In this document: positions 30,240 through 38,786 of the stretch, in pieces | Layout: the number at the start of each line of letters is the position of its first letter | Position numbering within the stretch: position 1 is the first letter of the stretch | DNA from: a virus | Length of the DNA: 64,000 bases | IMG/VR virus record: IMGVR_UViG_3300035181_001013 | Span: 62,001 to 126,000 of that record | Strand: one strand, 5' to 3' | The notes under the pieces: generated by a model | What the model saw: the letters and a program-made list of their open reading frames with translations, nothing else | Database searches by the model: none | What the model was told of the DNA's origin: nothing | Position numbers and translations under genes: made by a program

Positions 30240-30644
30240 ATGGGAATAAAATCATTCATCTATGTAAAAACTCAAAAAGAAGGAATACACTGTTATCCAG
30301 CAGCGTTAACAGATCCTTTACTCAACACAAAGGATGACCCCGAGAATGCTTGGAAAGATGTAAGTTTTTTAGGACACTTACATAGGCACATTTTCCATAT
30401 TGAAGTAACCATAGAAGTTTACCACGCAGACAGGGATATCGAATTTATCCAATTTAAACGTTGGATTGAAAGACTTTATGACCAGAAAACACTTGATTTG
30501 GATTATAAAAGTTGTGAGATGCTCGCCCACGAATTACTAAAACACATTCAAAATGAGTACGGATTTGATCGAACCGTGCATGTTAATGTAAGTGAAGATA
30601 ACGAAAATGGGGCAATTATTAAATACGTTCGAGACTCCATATAA
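30240..30644 (+). CDS. T-fold-like protein upstream of DpdA
   Basis: 134 residues. LGHLHRHIFHIEVTIEVYHADRDIEF, then KSCEMLAHELLKHI and HVNVSEDNENGA, echo the strand-helix pattern of pterin-synthase T-folds (HGH-like, then S.E.LA, then V.ET). The metal ligands are not clearly conserved. It shares a promoter with the transglycosylase, nine bases apart, so it may assist DNA modification. Tentative. Confidence 0.45.
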   Translation: MGIKSFIYVKTQKEGIHCYPAALTDPLLNTKDDPENAWKDVSFLGHLHRHIFHIEVTIEVYHADRDIEFIQFKRWIERLYDQKTLDLDYKSCEMLAHELLKHIQNEYGFDRTVHVNVSEDNENGAIIKYVRDSI

Positions 30645-30653
30645 GGATTATAC

Positions 30654-31508
30654 ATGAAAAAACAATTAAAAGATTACACCCCATCATTCTGTTTTATAGC
30701 TCCAACTAATTATATTGAAATGTCAGCTTTGTCATCTACACATTTGGTGTTAGCTCATCTCGTAGAAAAAGACAAAACGTATGCATCAATCTACAAAAAT
30801 TTCAGTGAATCAGACGACTTAATTATCATGGACAACTCAGCCTATGAACTCAAAGAACCATATTCACCTGAAAAATTAATTGAATTGGGACACGAGTGTG
30901 GGGCTGATGTTATAGTTCTTCCAGATTATCCTTTTCAACATTCTTCGAAAACGATTGATGCTGCAAGAGAATTTATTCCATTATTCAAAGATGCTGGATT
31001 TGGAACTTTCTTCGTTCCACAATCTGTAACCGGAGATACGGCGGATTGGATCGCCTCATATGATTGGGCTGCTAACAATTCCGATGTTGACATTATTGGA
31101 ATGTCTATTCTTGGTGTTCCAAACGCTATTCCTTGGTGTGACCCATCTTACTCAAGAGTCGTAATGACTCAAATGTTGATTGACAGAGGGTTGTTTAATT
31201 TCAACAAACACCACCATTATCTTGGATTAAATTCTGGACCAGCATTGGAAATTCCCACACTAATGAGAATGCAAGCATTAGATACGATTGATTCGTCTGG
31301 ACCTGTGTGGGCTGCAATTCTCGGTCATGAATATACAACAAATTCCGATAGTTATATGGCAACAAAGAAGTTAAAGATGCCTGTTAAATTTGATTATCCT
31401 TTAACAAAAGACAAAGAAACTTTAAAAAGAATTGAACATAATGTAAAAATGACTATTGGTTTATTTGATACAGTGCAAGACAGTGGAGTTTGGTATGCAC
31501 AAGAATGA
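30654..31508 (+). CDS. dpdA: DpdA-like TGT-family transglycosylase (DNA 7-deazaguanine insertion)
   Basis: 284 residues. The TIM-barrel pattern of phage DpdA proteins is visible: IIMDNSAYELKEP (DN.A.E), DVIVLPDYPF, FFVPQSVTGD, then YLGLNSGPALEI and TIDSSGPVWAA. TGT relatives swap guanine for a 7-deazaguanine; phage DpdAs do this in DNA. With queD, queE, folE2 in the same window this points to deazaguanine in phage DNA, protecting against restriction. Confidence 0.75.
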   Translation: MKKQLKDYTPSFCFIAPTNYIEMSALSSTHLVLAHLVEKDKTYASIYKNFSESDDLIIMDNSAYELKEPYSPEKLIELGHECGADVIVLPDYPFQHSSKTIDAAREFIPLFKDAGFGTFFVPQSVTGDTADWIASYDWAANNSDVDIIGMSILGVPNAIPWCDPSYSRVVMTQMLIDRGLFNFNKHHHYLGLNSGPALEIPTLMRMQALDTIDSSGPVWAAILGHEYTTNSDSYMATKKLKMPVKFDYPLTKDKETLKRIEHNVKMTIGLFDTVQDSGVWYAQE

Positions 31509-31674
31509 TATGTGTGGTTTAACTGCACTTGGTGTTTCTTTGGTATTCGGGAGTGTGGGGTTCTTTGGGTTGTATGGTGGGCCGTTAAATACAGAAACGT
31601 CAGTTGTGTATGCTTTAGGGGTCTTTCTTGGATCTATAAGTATGTGGACACTTATGACCTGGATTCGAGAATAA
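31495..31674 (+). CDS. small membrane protein, two TM segments
   Basis: 59 residues from ATG 31495, overlapping the end of dpdA. Two hydrophobic segments (TALGVSLVFGSVGFFGLYG; VYALGVFLGSISMWTLM). Unknown. Confidence 0.55.
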   Translation: MHKNDMCGLTALGVSLVFGSVGFFGLYGGPLNTETSVVYALGVFLGSISMWTLMTWIRE

Positions 31675-31725
31675 TAAGAAAAGGTTTACAGAAGTATAAT
31701 AACAATAATAAAAAGGAGTTAAGTT

Positions 31726-32241
31726 ATGAGTATGGTTCATGCTGCATCATCAAAAAGTAAAACGGAATTAACAAATTTAGACGCAGATTGTATTCAACAA
31801 AACGCTGTTGATCTTCGATTAAAAACAGTTCGCCGAATCAAGCCGACGTTATTCGTAATTGACGAAGAATCAAAAATACATCGTGAGACAGAAGAAGTAG
31901 CGTTGGATGAAGAAGGTTATTGGTTTCTTGAACCTGGAACTTACGAAATTACAACCAATCATATTATCAAAATGGGTGAAACAGAAGCCGGTTTTGTTAT
32001 TACACGATCAACACTAAACCGTAATGGTGTATTCATTACATCAGGAAATTATGATAGTGGGTACAATGGTTCAATGGCTGGATGTTTACATGTTCATGGT
32101 GGACCAATGAAAATCAAACCGGGAACAAGAGTAGGTCAAATGTTATTATGGGAAGCAGAAGCATTATCTCAATATAATGGAGATTACGGTTTCAACGAAG
32201 ACGGAACTCCAAAAACCATGGAACAGAAATACCACAAATAA
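31726..32241 (+). CDS. dCTP deaminase/dUTPase-like protein
   Basis: 171 residues. QNAVDLRL, ITRSTLNRNG, DSGYNGSMAG and TRVGQMLLW follow the trimeric dUTPase/dCTP deaminase fold. It would lower dUTP or make dUMP for thymidylate synthesis. Strong ribosome site AAAAGGAG. Followed after two bases by the next gene. Confidence 0.85.
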   Translation: MSMVHAASSKSKTELTNLDADCIQQNAVDLRLKTVRRIKPTLFVIDEESKIHRETEEVALDEEGYWFLEPGTYEITTNHIIKMGETEAGFVITRSTLNRNGVFITSGNYDSGYNGSMAGCLHVHGGPMKIKPGTRVGQMLLWEAEALSQYNGDYGFNEDGTPKTMEQKYHK

Positions 32242-32243
32242 AT

Positions 32244-32519
32244 ATGAAATATTCAACAGCCTCCCAAACGGAAATTTTTCTCATTGCAACTCAACTTCAT
32301 GATGAACTTCAACAGTTGTTATCAAAAGCTTCTGATTATTATATAGATGGGTTCAATTCGGCATTCCGAGAAGCGAACAAAAAGCCGAATCCCCCAGAAG
32401 CTTGTCCTGATGAAGATCAAAACAGACAAGAAGAATTCATGAAAGGCTTCACGTTTGGAGTCGCTTTAAGAGCAATTATTCGACGAAAACACATTGGAAT
32501 TGTTGATGAAGATGAATGA
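32244..32519 (+). CDS. unknown helical protein
   Basis: 91 residues, helical, with charged loop EACPDEDQNRQEEF. Couples to the dUTPase-like gene by position. Unknown. Confidence 0.55.
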   Translation: MKYSTASQTEIFLIATQLHDELQQLLSKASDYYIDGFNSAFREANKKPNPPEACPDEDQNRQEEFMKGFTFGVALRAIIRRKHIGIVDEDE

Positions 32520-32522
32520 GCG

Positions 32523-32551
32523 TTGATTTCAACAAACATATAGTGTAATAT
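32523..32551 (+). promoter_or_regulatory. sigma-70-like promoter
   Basis: TTGATT, 17 bp, TAATAT, 32 bp before the gene at 32583. Confidence 0.55.
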
Positions 32552-32582
32552 ATAAAATATACTGACATCTGAATGATATTAA

Positions 32583-33743
32583 ATGAGCATCTCAATTAAA
32601 ATTCCCGACCAATTTTATGTAGGTTTAAAACAACAACATAAAGCCGAATCGTCTTTGCCTCTTGGATTTGCTACTCCACACGAACCAGGAACGAAAGCAT
32701 ACGAAAAAAGAAAAGAGACTGTTGACAGGTGGGCAAACTTCAATACCCGGGGAACCACACCTGATTCTATAAACCCCGTTATTATTAACAACACACCTGT
32801 AGCAGGTTTTAAGATTGCAGAAAGTGTTCGCCGTGTTTATTGGGGTGGAGGAAATGTTGTTTGGAGAATCGTCGACCCTCGTGGATTCGAATTAGAAATT
32901 TCTTCGTCAAACTTTGCAAAAATTATTGACTGCACGACCATAGAAAACGGTGAAATCAAGATGGAGTGTGTTTGGGGTAGAGATAAAGCTCAAAATGTTT
33001 TACTTCCAATTAATTCAGAACCATACGAACAAGCTATAGTGAACACAAAACGTGTTAAGACGCGAGTCCCAATTAAAGATATTAACATCGGTGATATTAT
33101 TTTACTTCACAGTGGATTAGAATGTGAATACGTCGGTGCATATAATTTGGTTTCCACAGACGAGAAATCAGGCCGTATGTCCACCACAGATTTGTGTAAC
33201 GTAAAACGAAAGTTCTGTATAAAACGAATCGTTGACCCAACTAACGTATGGAACTATAATAACATTAAAAAGGGTGATCCGGTTTTTGAATTTTATTCTG
33301 ATTTAAGCGTTTCAGAAATTATTACAAAAATCCAAACACCAAAGCAGCCTCCCTTAAAAGAATTAAACCTTTTTATTGAAAAAGATCGTTATACACTTGT
33401 GTATTTTATCACGGATAAACCAGTTAAGCGAAATAATATAGAAGTTATATTCCAACCCGTTGGAAAGGAACGCGTTCAAGAATTTTATGAAAAATTCCGT
33501 ATTCCTATTTTTATCACAAGGCAATATTACGCTATCAAACCAGCATTTGGGTATACAGGAGCCAGATTTCAATTAGTATCAATAAACACCACGAATGTTG
33601 AAAAAACTAAACTGGTTGTTATATCACGAGGTGTCCAAAATTATTGGGATCACAGTGAATCAATGGACTTAAGTGTAGAAGAAATTCATCAAATTAATGT
33701 AAAAATTGGTGGAGAAATATATACTCCACACATAGGTGTATAA
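32583..33743 (+). CDS. conserved large phage protein of unknown function
   Basis: 386 residues. PLGFATPHEPGTKAYEKRKE, then VWRIVDPRGFELEISSSN and CVWGRDKAQNVLLP, a combination I recognise from conserved T4-like phage proteins without known function. Beta-rich, no signal peptide. It precedes the exonuclease and phosphoribosyltransferase. Confidence 0.7.
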   Translation: MSISIKIPDQFYVGLKQQHKAESSLPLGFATPHEPGTKAYEKRKETVDRWANFNTRGTTPDSINPVIINNTPVAGFKIAESVRRVYWGGGNVVWRIVDPRGFELEISSSNFAKIIDCTTIENGEIKMECVWGRDKAQNVLLPINSEPYEQAIVNTKRVKTRVPIKDINIGDIILLHSGLECEYVGAYNLVSTDEKSGRMSTTDLCNVKRKFCIKRIVDPTNVWNYNNIKKGDPVFEFYSDLSVSEIITKIQTPKQPPLKELNLFIEKDRYTLVYFITDKPVKRNNIEVIFQPVGKERVQEFYEKFRIPIFITRQYYAIKPAFGYTGARFQLVSINTTNVEKTKLVVISRGVQNYWDHSESMDLSVEEIHQINVKIGGEIYTPHIGV

Positions 33744-33761
33744 TTATAAAGGACACAAGGA

Positions 33762-34376
33762 ATGAGTAACGCATCAACAAAAGGATATTTTGGAAAAGTT
33801 CTTGCAATGGACTGTGAAACAAGTGGGTTAGCTGTTAATAGCGATGACCCGTCAATAGGCTATCAAGCTGTGTCTTGGGGATTGGTAGTAGCAGATGCTT
33901 CCACGCTGAAACAAATTGACGAACTCTATGTTGAAATCAAGTGGAATGGTGAATCAAAGTGGAACAAAACGGCGGAAGCCATTCACGGTTTAACGAAACA
34001 ACATTTAGATACTTTCGGACTATCTGAAGAAGATGCACTTGTTCAAATTGCAAATTTCGTTTATAAATATTGGGACCCCAAATCCGAATTCAGTTCTCAG
34101 CGATCTGTTAGATGTTTGGGGCATAATGTAGCTACATTTGATATTTGGTTTATGCGTCAACTATTCCGAAAATTTGATCTTGAATTTACAAGTGGAAACA
34201 GGTTTATTGATACCAGTACAGTGGGATGGACAGTATTTGATTGTTTTAATTCTGATGACGTGTTTGAACTTGTAGGTGTTCAAAGAGCAGCACACAACGC
34301 TCTTGAAGATGCAAAAGCTTCACTGGCTGTAGTGAGAACAGCAAAAACACTATGTAGATCATTTTTGGAAGATTAA
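33762..34376 (+). CDS. DEDDh 3'-5' exonuclease (DnaQ-like)
   Basis: 204 residues. LAMDCETSGLA (ExoI DxE), GHNVATFDIWFMRQ (ExoII) and HNALEDAKASL (ExoIII with His) give the four acidic residues of DnaQ-type exonucleases. Removes nucleotides from 3' ends of DNA or RNA; may serve repair, host DNA turnover or RNA trimming. Confidence 0.88.
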   Translation: MSNASTKGYFGKVLAMDCETSGLAVNSDDPSIGYQAVSWGLVVADASTLKQIDELYVEIKWNGESKWNKTAEAIHGLTKQHLDTFGLSEEDALVQIANFVYKYWDPKSEFSSQRSVRCLGHNVATFDIWFMRQLFRKFDLEFTSGNRFIDTSTVGWTVFDCFNSDDVFELVGVQRAAHNALEDAKASLAVVRTAKTLCRSFLED

Positions 34377-34379
34377 CAT

Positions 34380-34955
34380 ATGGAAAAAATATATCAAGAT
34401 AAAAAACCTGGGAACTGTACTTTGGTTAATGATGGTAAGTATGAAGGTGCATTGGCATATCACAAAAGAAAACAGAATGAAAATGTACCTTTAATTCTAT
34501 CTCATCCAACATATGATTACATTCACGCATTAAGTATTAAAATATGGGATGATATTCAAACACAAAAAACGAATTTTGATTTGATTGTTGGGTTATCAAG
34601 AGGAGGACTACTTCCAGGTGTTATAATTTCTCATCAATTTGGTATCCCATTTAAACCACTGGAATACTCATCAAAAAAAGGACAAGGTGGAAAACAGTCA
34701 TTAAATAATATACCAAAATGGATATTACACAATAAATATAATCTCAAACCAACAAAAGTTCTTCTGGTTGATGATATTGTTGATAGTGGACACACGTTTA
34801 AAGAAATCGTTGATATTTTAAAGTCACAAAAATTTGAAGTTACTACAGCTGCTTTGTATCATAAAGAATCAGCAGTATTCGCCCCAGATTATGTAGGACA
34901 CATAATCCCCAAAGATTTTGGATGGGTGGTATTTCCATTCGAAAAAGAAGTTTAA
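34380..34955 (+). CDS. phosphoribosyltransferase
   Basis: 191 residues. VLLVDDIVDSGHT (near 121-133) is the PRPP-binding loop, and VGLSRGGLLPG the PPi loop, as in Gpt/hypoxanthine phosphoribosyltransferases. Purine or nicotinamide-type base salvage using PRPP from Prs. Base specificity is not readable. Confidence 0.85.
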   Translation: MEKIYQDKKPGNCTLVNDGKYEGALAYHKRKQNENVPLILSHPTYDYIHALSIKIWDDIQTQKTNFDLIVGLSRGGLLPGVIISHQFGIPFKPLEYSSKKGQGGKQSLNNIPKWILHNKYNLKPTKVLLVDDIVDSGHTFKEIVDILKSQKFEVTTAALYHKESAVFAPDYVGHIIPKDFGWVVFPFEKEV

Positions 34956-34977
34956 CAACTAATAAAAAGGAAACAGT

Positions 34978-35187
34978 ATGAAAGTTTATGTAAAAGAAAA
35001 TGAAAACATCGATCGCGCCATTCAACGTTTTAAGAGAGTTGTAGATCAATCTGGTTTACTCAAAGAACTTCGAGCGAGAGAATCTTATGAAAAACCAACA
35101 GTTGAACGTAAACGAAAAAAAGCGGCGGCGGTAAGCAGACAACTTCGTGAACTCCAAAAACACCAGTTAATCAAAAAATTGTATTGA
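34978..35187 (+). CDS. small basic protein
   Basis: 69 residues, lysine/arginine-rich helices ([17 protein letters not shown]). AAAAGGAAA before ATG. Possibly DNA- or RNA-binding, unknown. Confidence 0.55.
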   Translation: MKVYVKENENIDRAIQRFKRVVDQSGLLKELRARESYEKPTVERKRKKAAAVSRQLRELQKHQLIKKLY

Positions 35188-35195
35188 TGTTTCAC

Positions 35196-35231
35196 AAAAT
35201 AGTGAAATCCCTTCGGGGATTTCACTATTTT
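35196..35231 (+). terminator. intrinsic terminator with TTCG loop
   Basis: AAAATAGTGAAATCCC-TTCG-GGGATTTCACTATTTT, a perfect 16-bp stem with a stable tetraloop. Ends the 31.7-35.2 kb run of genes. Confidence 0.9.
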
Positions 35232-35239
35232 CATAAATA
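35232..35239 (+). promoter_or_regulatory. late-type box CATAAATA
   Basis: Directly after the terminator and 22 bp before the start at 35262. Confidence 0.5.
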
Positions 35240-35261
35240 ACTTTAATATTGGGGTTATTAT

Positions 35262-35657
35262 ATGAAACATTATGGTATTGAAATTGCTGAAGGGTCGGAC
35301 GTTGTCAATTTAACGATTGACCACAATTCAGCTTTCCCTGGAACACCAAATGTTGGGGAATTATTTTTCAAGACTGGAAGCGGTGCTGGATTATATTTCC
35401 ACGACGGAACAAACTGGAATCAAGTCGTTTCAGGAAACACTACTGGATTTGTGGGGACCGTAACAACACCTTCTTCTTCATGGTCTATTAATCATAATTT
35501 AAACAACTCAAACTTACAATTTACGGTATATGTGGACGATGGGGCTTCTCAAGTAATAATTTCCCCCTTATCAATTACTGTAATAGACGCTAACAACATT
35601 CAAATTGATTTCACTAAAACTTATACAGGAAAAGTTGTTATTATCGCAGTTCTATAG
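35262..35657 (+). CDS. virion/tail-fibre-type protein
   Basis: 131 residues. GELFFKTGSGAGLYFHDGTN is a fibre-trunk repeat-like segment, and the rest is beta-rich. Late-type box and isolation fit a structural protein. Precise location unknown. Confidence 0.6.
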   Translation: MKHYGIEIAEGSDVVNLTIDHNSAFPGTPNVGELFFKTGSGAGLYFHDGTNWNQVVSGNTTGFVGTVTTPSSSWSINHNLNNSNLQFTVYVDDGASQVIISPLSITVIDANNIQIDFTKTYTGKVVIIAVL

Positions 35658-35665
35658 GAAATATT

Positions 35666-36001
35666 ATGATAACAGAAAGCATAAAAAAGATGAACTTATT
35701 GAAACTTACTGGAAGCATGTTAGTTTCAGTGGTGGGTGTTTTTGTAGCTGTTAATACAGTGGATGATAGATATGCTCATGCAACTGACGTCAGCAAACAA
35801 TTCCAACAAGAAGATCAAAAGCAGATCGAAATACAAAAACAAGTAAGGTCCGTAGGAATTGAGATGAGACGGAAACAACTTGACGACTACATTTTCACGT
35901 ATGAATATAAAGTTCAAACTAAACAAGCTACTCCACTTGACAAAGCATTGTTGGATAGATATAAACGTGAAATGCAAACTCTTCCAATTCCTCAAAATTA
36001 A
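35666..36001 (+). CDS. membrane-anchored coiled-coil protein
   Basis: 111 residues. One hydrophobic segment (residues 13-31), then a long glutamine- and lysine-rich coiled coil. Similar architecture to inner-membrane spanins, but no partner lipoprotein is seen nearby. Confidence 0.5.
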   Translation: MITESIKKMNLLKLTGSMLVSVVGVFVAVNTVDDRYAHATDVSKQFQQEDQKQIEIQKQVRSVGIEMRRKQLDDYIFTYEYKVQTKQATPLDKALLDRYKREMQTLPIPQN

Positions 36002-36004
36002 CTG

Positions 36005-36033
36005 TTGATCTTTCCCCCAAAAAGGGCTACTAT
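36005..36033 (+). promoter_or_regulatory. sigma-70-like promoter for tRNA-Ser
   Basis: TTGATC, 17 bp, TACTAT, 13 bp before the tRNA. Confidence 0.5.
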
Positions 36034-36046
36034 AAATAGATATTAT

Positions 36047-36134
36047 GGTGAATAATCCCTTGTGGTCTTGGGGGCTGTTTCGAAAACAGATCGATCTTGA
36101 AAAACAGGTTGGGGTTCAATTCCTCTATTCACCG
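36047..36134 (+). tRNA. tRNA-Ser(CGA)
   Basis: Class II: acceptor GGTGAAT/ATTCACC, G73, anticodon loop TTCGAAA, long variable region. CCA is replaced by CCC. It stands 17 kb from the nearest other tRNA, with its own promoter. Confidence 0.75.
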
Positions 36135-36172
36135 CCCTCCGGAACAACTTTATTTAATATTGGAGAAGTAAA

Positions 36173-36748
36173 TTGAGCGCACCGTTGATCTTAACTTTGG
36201 ACACATCAGGAATGCCGCGACAGTGGGTTACGTGGCAAGATGCAATTGTTTATCATGCAAAAGGTCTTGTTGCTTGGCAACATGGCCAGAGTGACTATAC
36301 CTTTATGGGTGGAACTTCACGTATGACAGGAGAACGTTCCAAAATTTCAACACAAAGCATCATTGCTGTTGATGGTATGGACGTTGGGAAAACATGGAAA
36401 AGAGTTGCAAAGGAACCACCATTGTCAAGTAAATTAATTTTTCGTCGAGATCGCCACATCTGTGCGTACTGTGGACGTCCTTTCTCGGAAGATAGTTTAA
36501 CTCGTGACCATATCATCCCCCAACGGATGCATGGAAAAGACACGTGGATGAATTTGGTATCCGCTTGCAAAAGTTGTAACCATAGGAAGGCTGACAGAAC
36601 TCCTCAAGGTGCAAACATGGAATTGTTGTATGTTCCATATGTCCCCGTAAAGAGTGAATTTTTGATTCTTGCAAACAGAAAGATTCTGGCTGACCAGATG
36701 GAATATTTAATGCAGAATGTTCCAGAAACCAGTAGACTGCATAGTTAA
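36173..36748 (+). CDS. HNH endonuclease
   Basis: 191 residues, TTG start with TTGGAGA upstream. CAYCGRPFSE, DHIIPQRMHGKDTWMNLVSA, then CKSCNHRKADRTP form a full zinc-bound HNH domain. The N-terminal domain (TLDTSGMPRQWVTWQDAIVY) is common to phage and bacterial HNH proteins of this type. Ends just before the terminator between the two transcription halves. Confidence 0.85.
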   Translation: MSAPLILTLDTSGMPRQWVTWQDAIVYHAKGLVAWQHGQSDYTFMGGTSRMTGERSKISTQSIIAVDGMDVGKTWKRVAKEPPLSSKLIFRRDRHICAYCGRPFSEDSLTRDHIIPQRMHGKDTWMNLVSACKSCNHRKADRTPQGANMELLYVPYVPVKSEFLILANRKILADQMEYLMQNVPETSRLHS

Positions 36749-36771
36749 AAAGGGGCCTAGGCCCCTTTTTA
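36746..36771 (+). terminator. bidirectional terminator
   Basis: AAAAAGGGGCC-TA-GGCCCCTTTTT palindrome between the convergent HNH and folE2 genes. Confidence 0.9.
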
Positions 36772-37764
36772 TTAACTCAACCCAACACCTGACTTCAGAG
36801 ATTTATTAATAAATCCTACCGCGAAGTTAGCATTCAGTGCTTCAAAGTGACATAATCCTACTGAAAAATCCGTGATTCTTGGTTCATCATTGAGACCTTT
36901 CCAGAACTTTCTCAACAAATCTTCAATAAACCCGATTGCGTCATTACTACCAACCATTTGAGCCATACTAAATTCACCAACACGAGTTACAATACCCGAT
37001 AATACTTCTGATGGTTGAATTTTACGACAAAGATCAACAATATCCTCAATCCACAATAAATCATTACAATATGGATCAAATTCAATCTTAATAGTTGCTT
37101 CACTTCGTTGTGAATGAGAAATTGCTGGTGTATCCAGTTGTTCACGAGAATAACGTGCCAATTCATATGAACATGGACAGGCACTGTTATATGTGTAAAC
37201 GATAGTTATGTATGTTTTCAGTACACCGTCAACGTCTTGAATTTCGAATTCAGTTGGATAGTATAACCAACCGGAATGTTCTTCACGCCAGTGTTTCTGT
37301 TTATATGGATAATCAAAGCGAACTTTCAAATATCCTTCCACTGCTGGTAACTTTTCCTTATAATCTTCGACGACTTTAATCAAATCAAGTAATTCAATAC
37401 TTCCTTTCCCGTCTACATGGTCATAAAAACAACGTGCTAACCGTGACATATTAATACCCCGAGCATGAACATCGTCTAATGATACGTAAGCACTTATATC
37501 ACCCTTAACAGTAATAACATCTCCAGCACGACGCTTAACGTTTAGTGGAAGCACCAAACTCTTAATTCCAACTTTTGGAATCCTAACTTGGGCGTGTTCA
37601 TTAAAATGTAAATTTTGTGGATCTGGAATATCATCTTTTGTAACTTTTAAATCCCAATCAAACGATTTAAGTTGCGACTTTTGATGTTGAATATCTGAAA
37701 GATTGGTTTCAGTTGATGAATCCACACAATTACCACAGCATCCTGTTCCTTCGCTACATGACAT
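36772..37764 (-). CDS. folE2: GTP cyclohydrolase IB (FolE2)
   Basis: 330 residues from ATG 37764, with TAAGGAGA upstream. NSACPCSYELARYS (cysteine metal ligand) and ISHSQRSEA are signatures of FolE2; the acidic segment MVGSNDAIGFIED follows. Converts GTP to dihydroneopterin triphosphate, the first step towards preQ0 (and folate). An extra cysteine-rich start (MSCSEGTGCCGNC) is unusual. Feeds QueD and QueE encoded at 5-8 kb. Confidence 0.85.
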   Translation of the reverse strand: MSCSEGTGCCGNCVDSSTETNLSDIQHQKSQLKSFDWDLKVTKDDIPDPQNLHFNEHAQVRIPKVGIKSLVLPLNVKRRAGDVITVKGDISAYVSLDDVHARGINMSRLARCFYDHVDGKGSIELLDLIKVVEDYKEKLPAVEGYLKVRFDYPYKQKHWREEHSGWLYYPTEFEIQDVDGVLKTYITIVYTYNSACPCSYELARYSREQLDTPAISHSQRSEATIKIEFDPYCNDLLWIEDIVDLCRKIQPSEVLSGIVTRVGEFSMAQMVGSNDAIGFIEDLLRKFWKGLNDEPRITDFSVGLCHFEALNANFAVGFINKSLKSGVGLS

Positions 37765-37777
37765 ATATTTCTCCTTA

Positions 37778-38389
37778 TTATTTTGTCTTATTTTTCCAAT
37801 TATATTCACTTTGTGTTGCAATTATATTAATACGTTCTTCCAAATCTGGTGTTTGAATGGTGTTGATCTTACTACTCATCGTCATCTGTTGAGTATAATC
37901 TAACATAACCAAATCAACCATTCGACTGTAATGTTTACCTGCCCCACGAACCCCATCGCTTACAACATTAAAATATCCTGCACGTAAGTAATAAACATGC
38001 TCGTAATGTTGTTGAAACAACATACATCTTTTGTAATACTCATTTAACCAGTCTGAATATTTGTTGTCTTTTCCCAAAGAAATAAGCGCATATGTAAATA
38101 AATCCGCATACGTCCGTTCTCCATAATACAACTGGGAAGAATTAACTGCATCACATTCATCGTTATATTTACGAAGAATAATCTCGTCTTGAAATTTAAG
38201 CGTAAGATCAGGGTTGTTATTAACTTCTTCTAGAGTGACATTCCATTCAGAGAGAATAGACCGCGAAGTTTTTCTATCAATCGTTTTTGCGTGAACATAT
38301 TCTTGTCCATCATGGAACTCTCGTTTCACTAACTCATTAATAATGGTAGATTTGCCACTACCTTGACTCCCGGAAATAGCAATTAGCAT
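37778..38389 (-). CDS. P-loop nucleotide kinase-like protein
   Basis: 203 residues. ISGSQGSGKSTIINEL is a Walker A loop at residues 5-20; DRKTSRSIL and a later YYLRAGYF follow the NadR/AAA_28 or deoxynucleotide kinase pattern. A nucleotide kinase is likely; substrate unknown. Overlaps the next upstream gene by 1 base. Confidence 0.7.
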   Translation of the reverse strand: MLIAISGSQGSGKSTIINELVKREFHDGQEYVHAKTIDRKTSRSILSEWNVTLEEVNNNPDLTLKFQDEIILRKYNDECDAVNSSQLYYGERTYADLFTYALISLGKDNKYSDWLNEYYKRCMLFQQHYEHVYYLRAGYFNVVSDGVRGAGKHYSRMVDLVMLDYTQQMTMSSKINTIQTPDLEERINIIATQSEYNWKNKTK

Positions 38390-38727
38390 TATTCCACCTC
38401 TACTAATTCTTCTTTTATTTCAGCTAACTTTTTTTCAACAGCAGCTTGTTTTTGAACTTTGAATCGTTCATAGAATGATAATGCTTGTTCGATTATTGGT
38501 GTAATGTGTTGAATTTTCTTTGAAAAATACTTTCGTTTAGCTGACGTCTTCGCTTCACTGAACTTTGATCTATATTCGACAACTTGTTTAAGCATTGACA
38601 TTATTTCAGTTTCAACTTGTTCTTCAACTGTTAACTTATCTGTTGTTTCCACAGATTCTTGAATGGAGTCGCTTATTAATTCATAGGAAAACTCATCATT
38701 TTCAATGATAGAAGGTTTATCATTCAT
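38389..38727 (-). CDS. acidic coiled-coil protein
   Basis: 112 residues from ATG 38727; acidic N terminus, lysine-rich helix, then acidic end. Function unknown. Confidence 0.55.
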   Translation of the reverse strand: MNDKPSIIENDEFSYELISDSIQESVETTDKLTVEEQVETEIMSMLKQVVEYRSKFSEAKTSAKRKYFSKKIQHITPIIEQALSFYERFKVQKQAAVEKKLAEIKEELVEVE

Positions 38728-38786
38728 GTTTTGCCTCTTCAAAATATAACATATATTATACAATAAAGACAAAAACAAATCTACGA

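Noticed and set aside
33762-34376. Naming the exonuclease dexA
   Set aside because: The DEDDh motifs are clear, but nothing specific to T4 DexA was seen.
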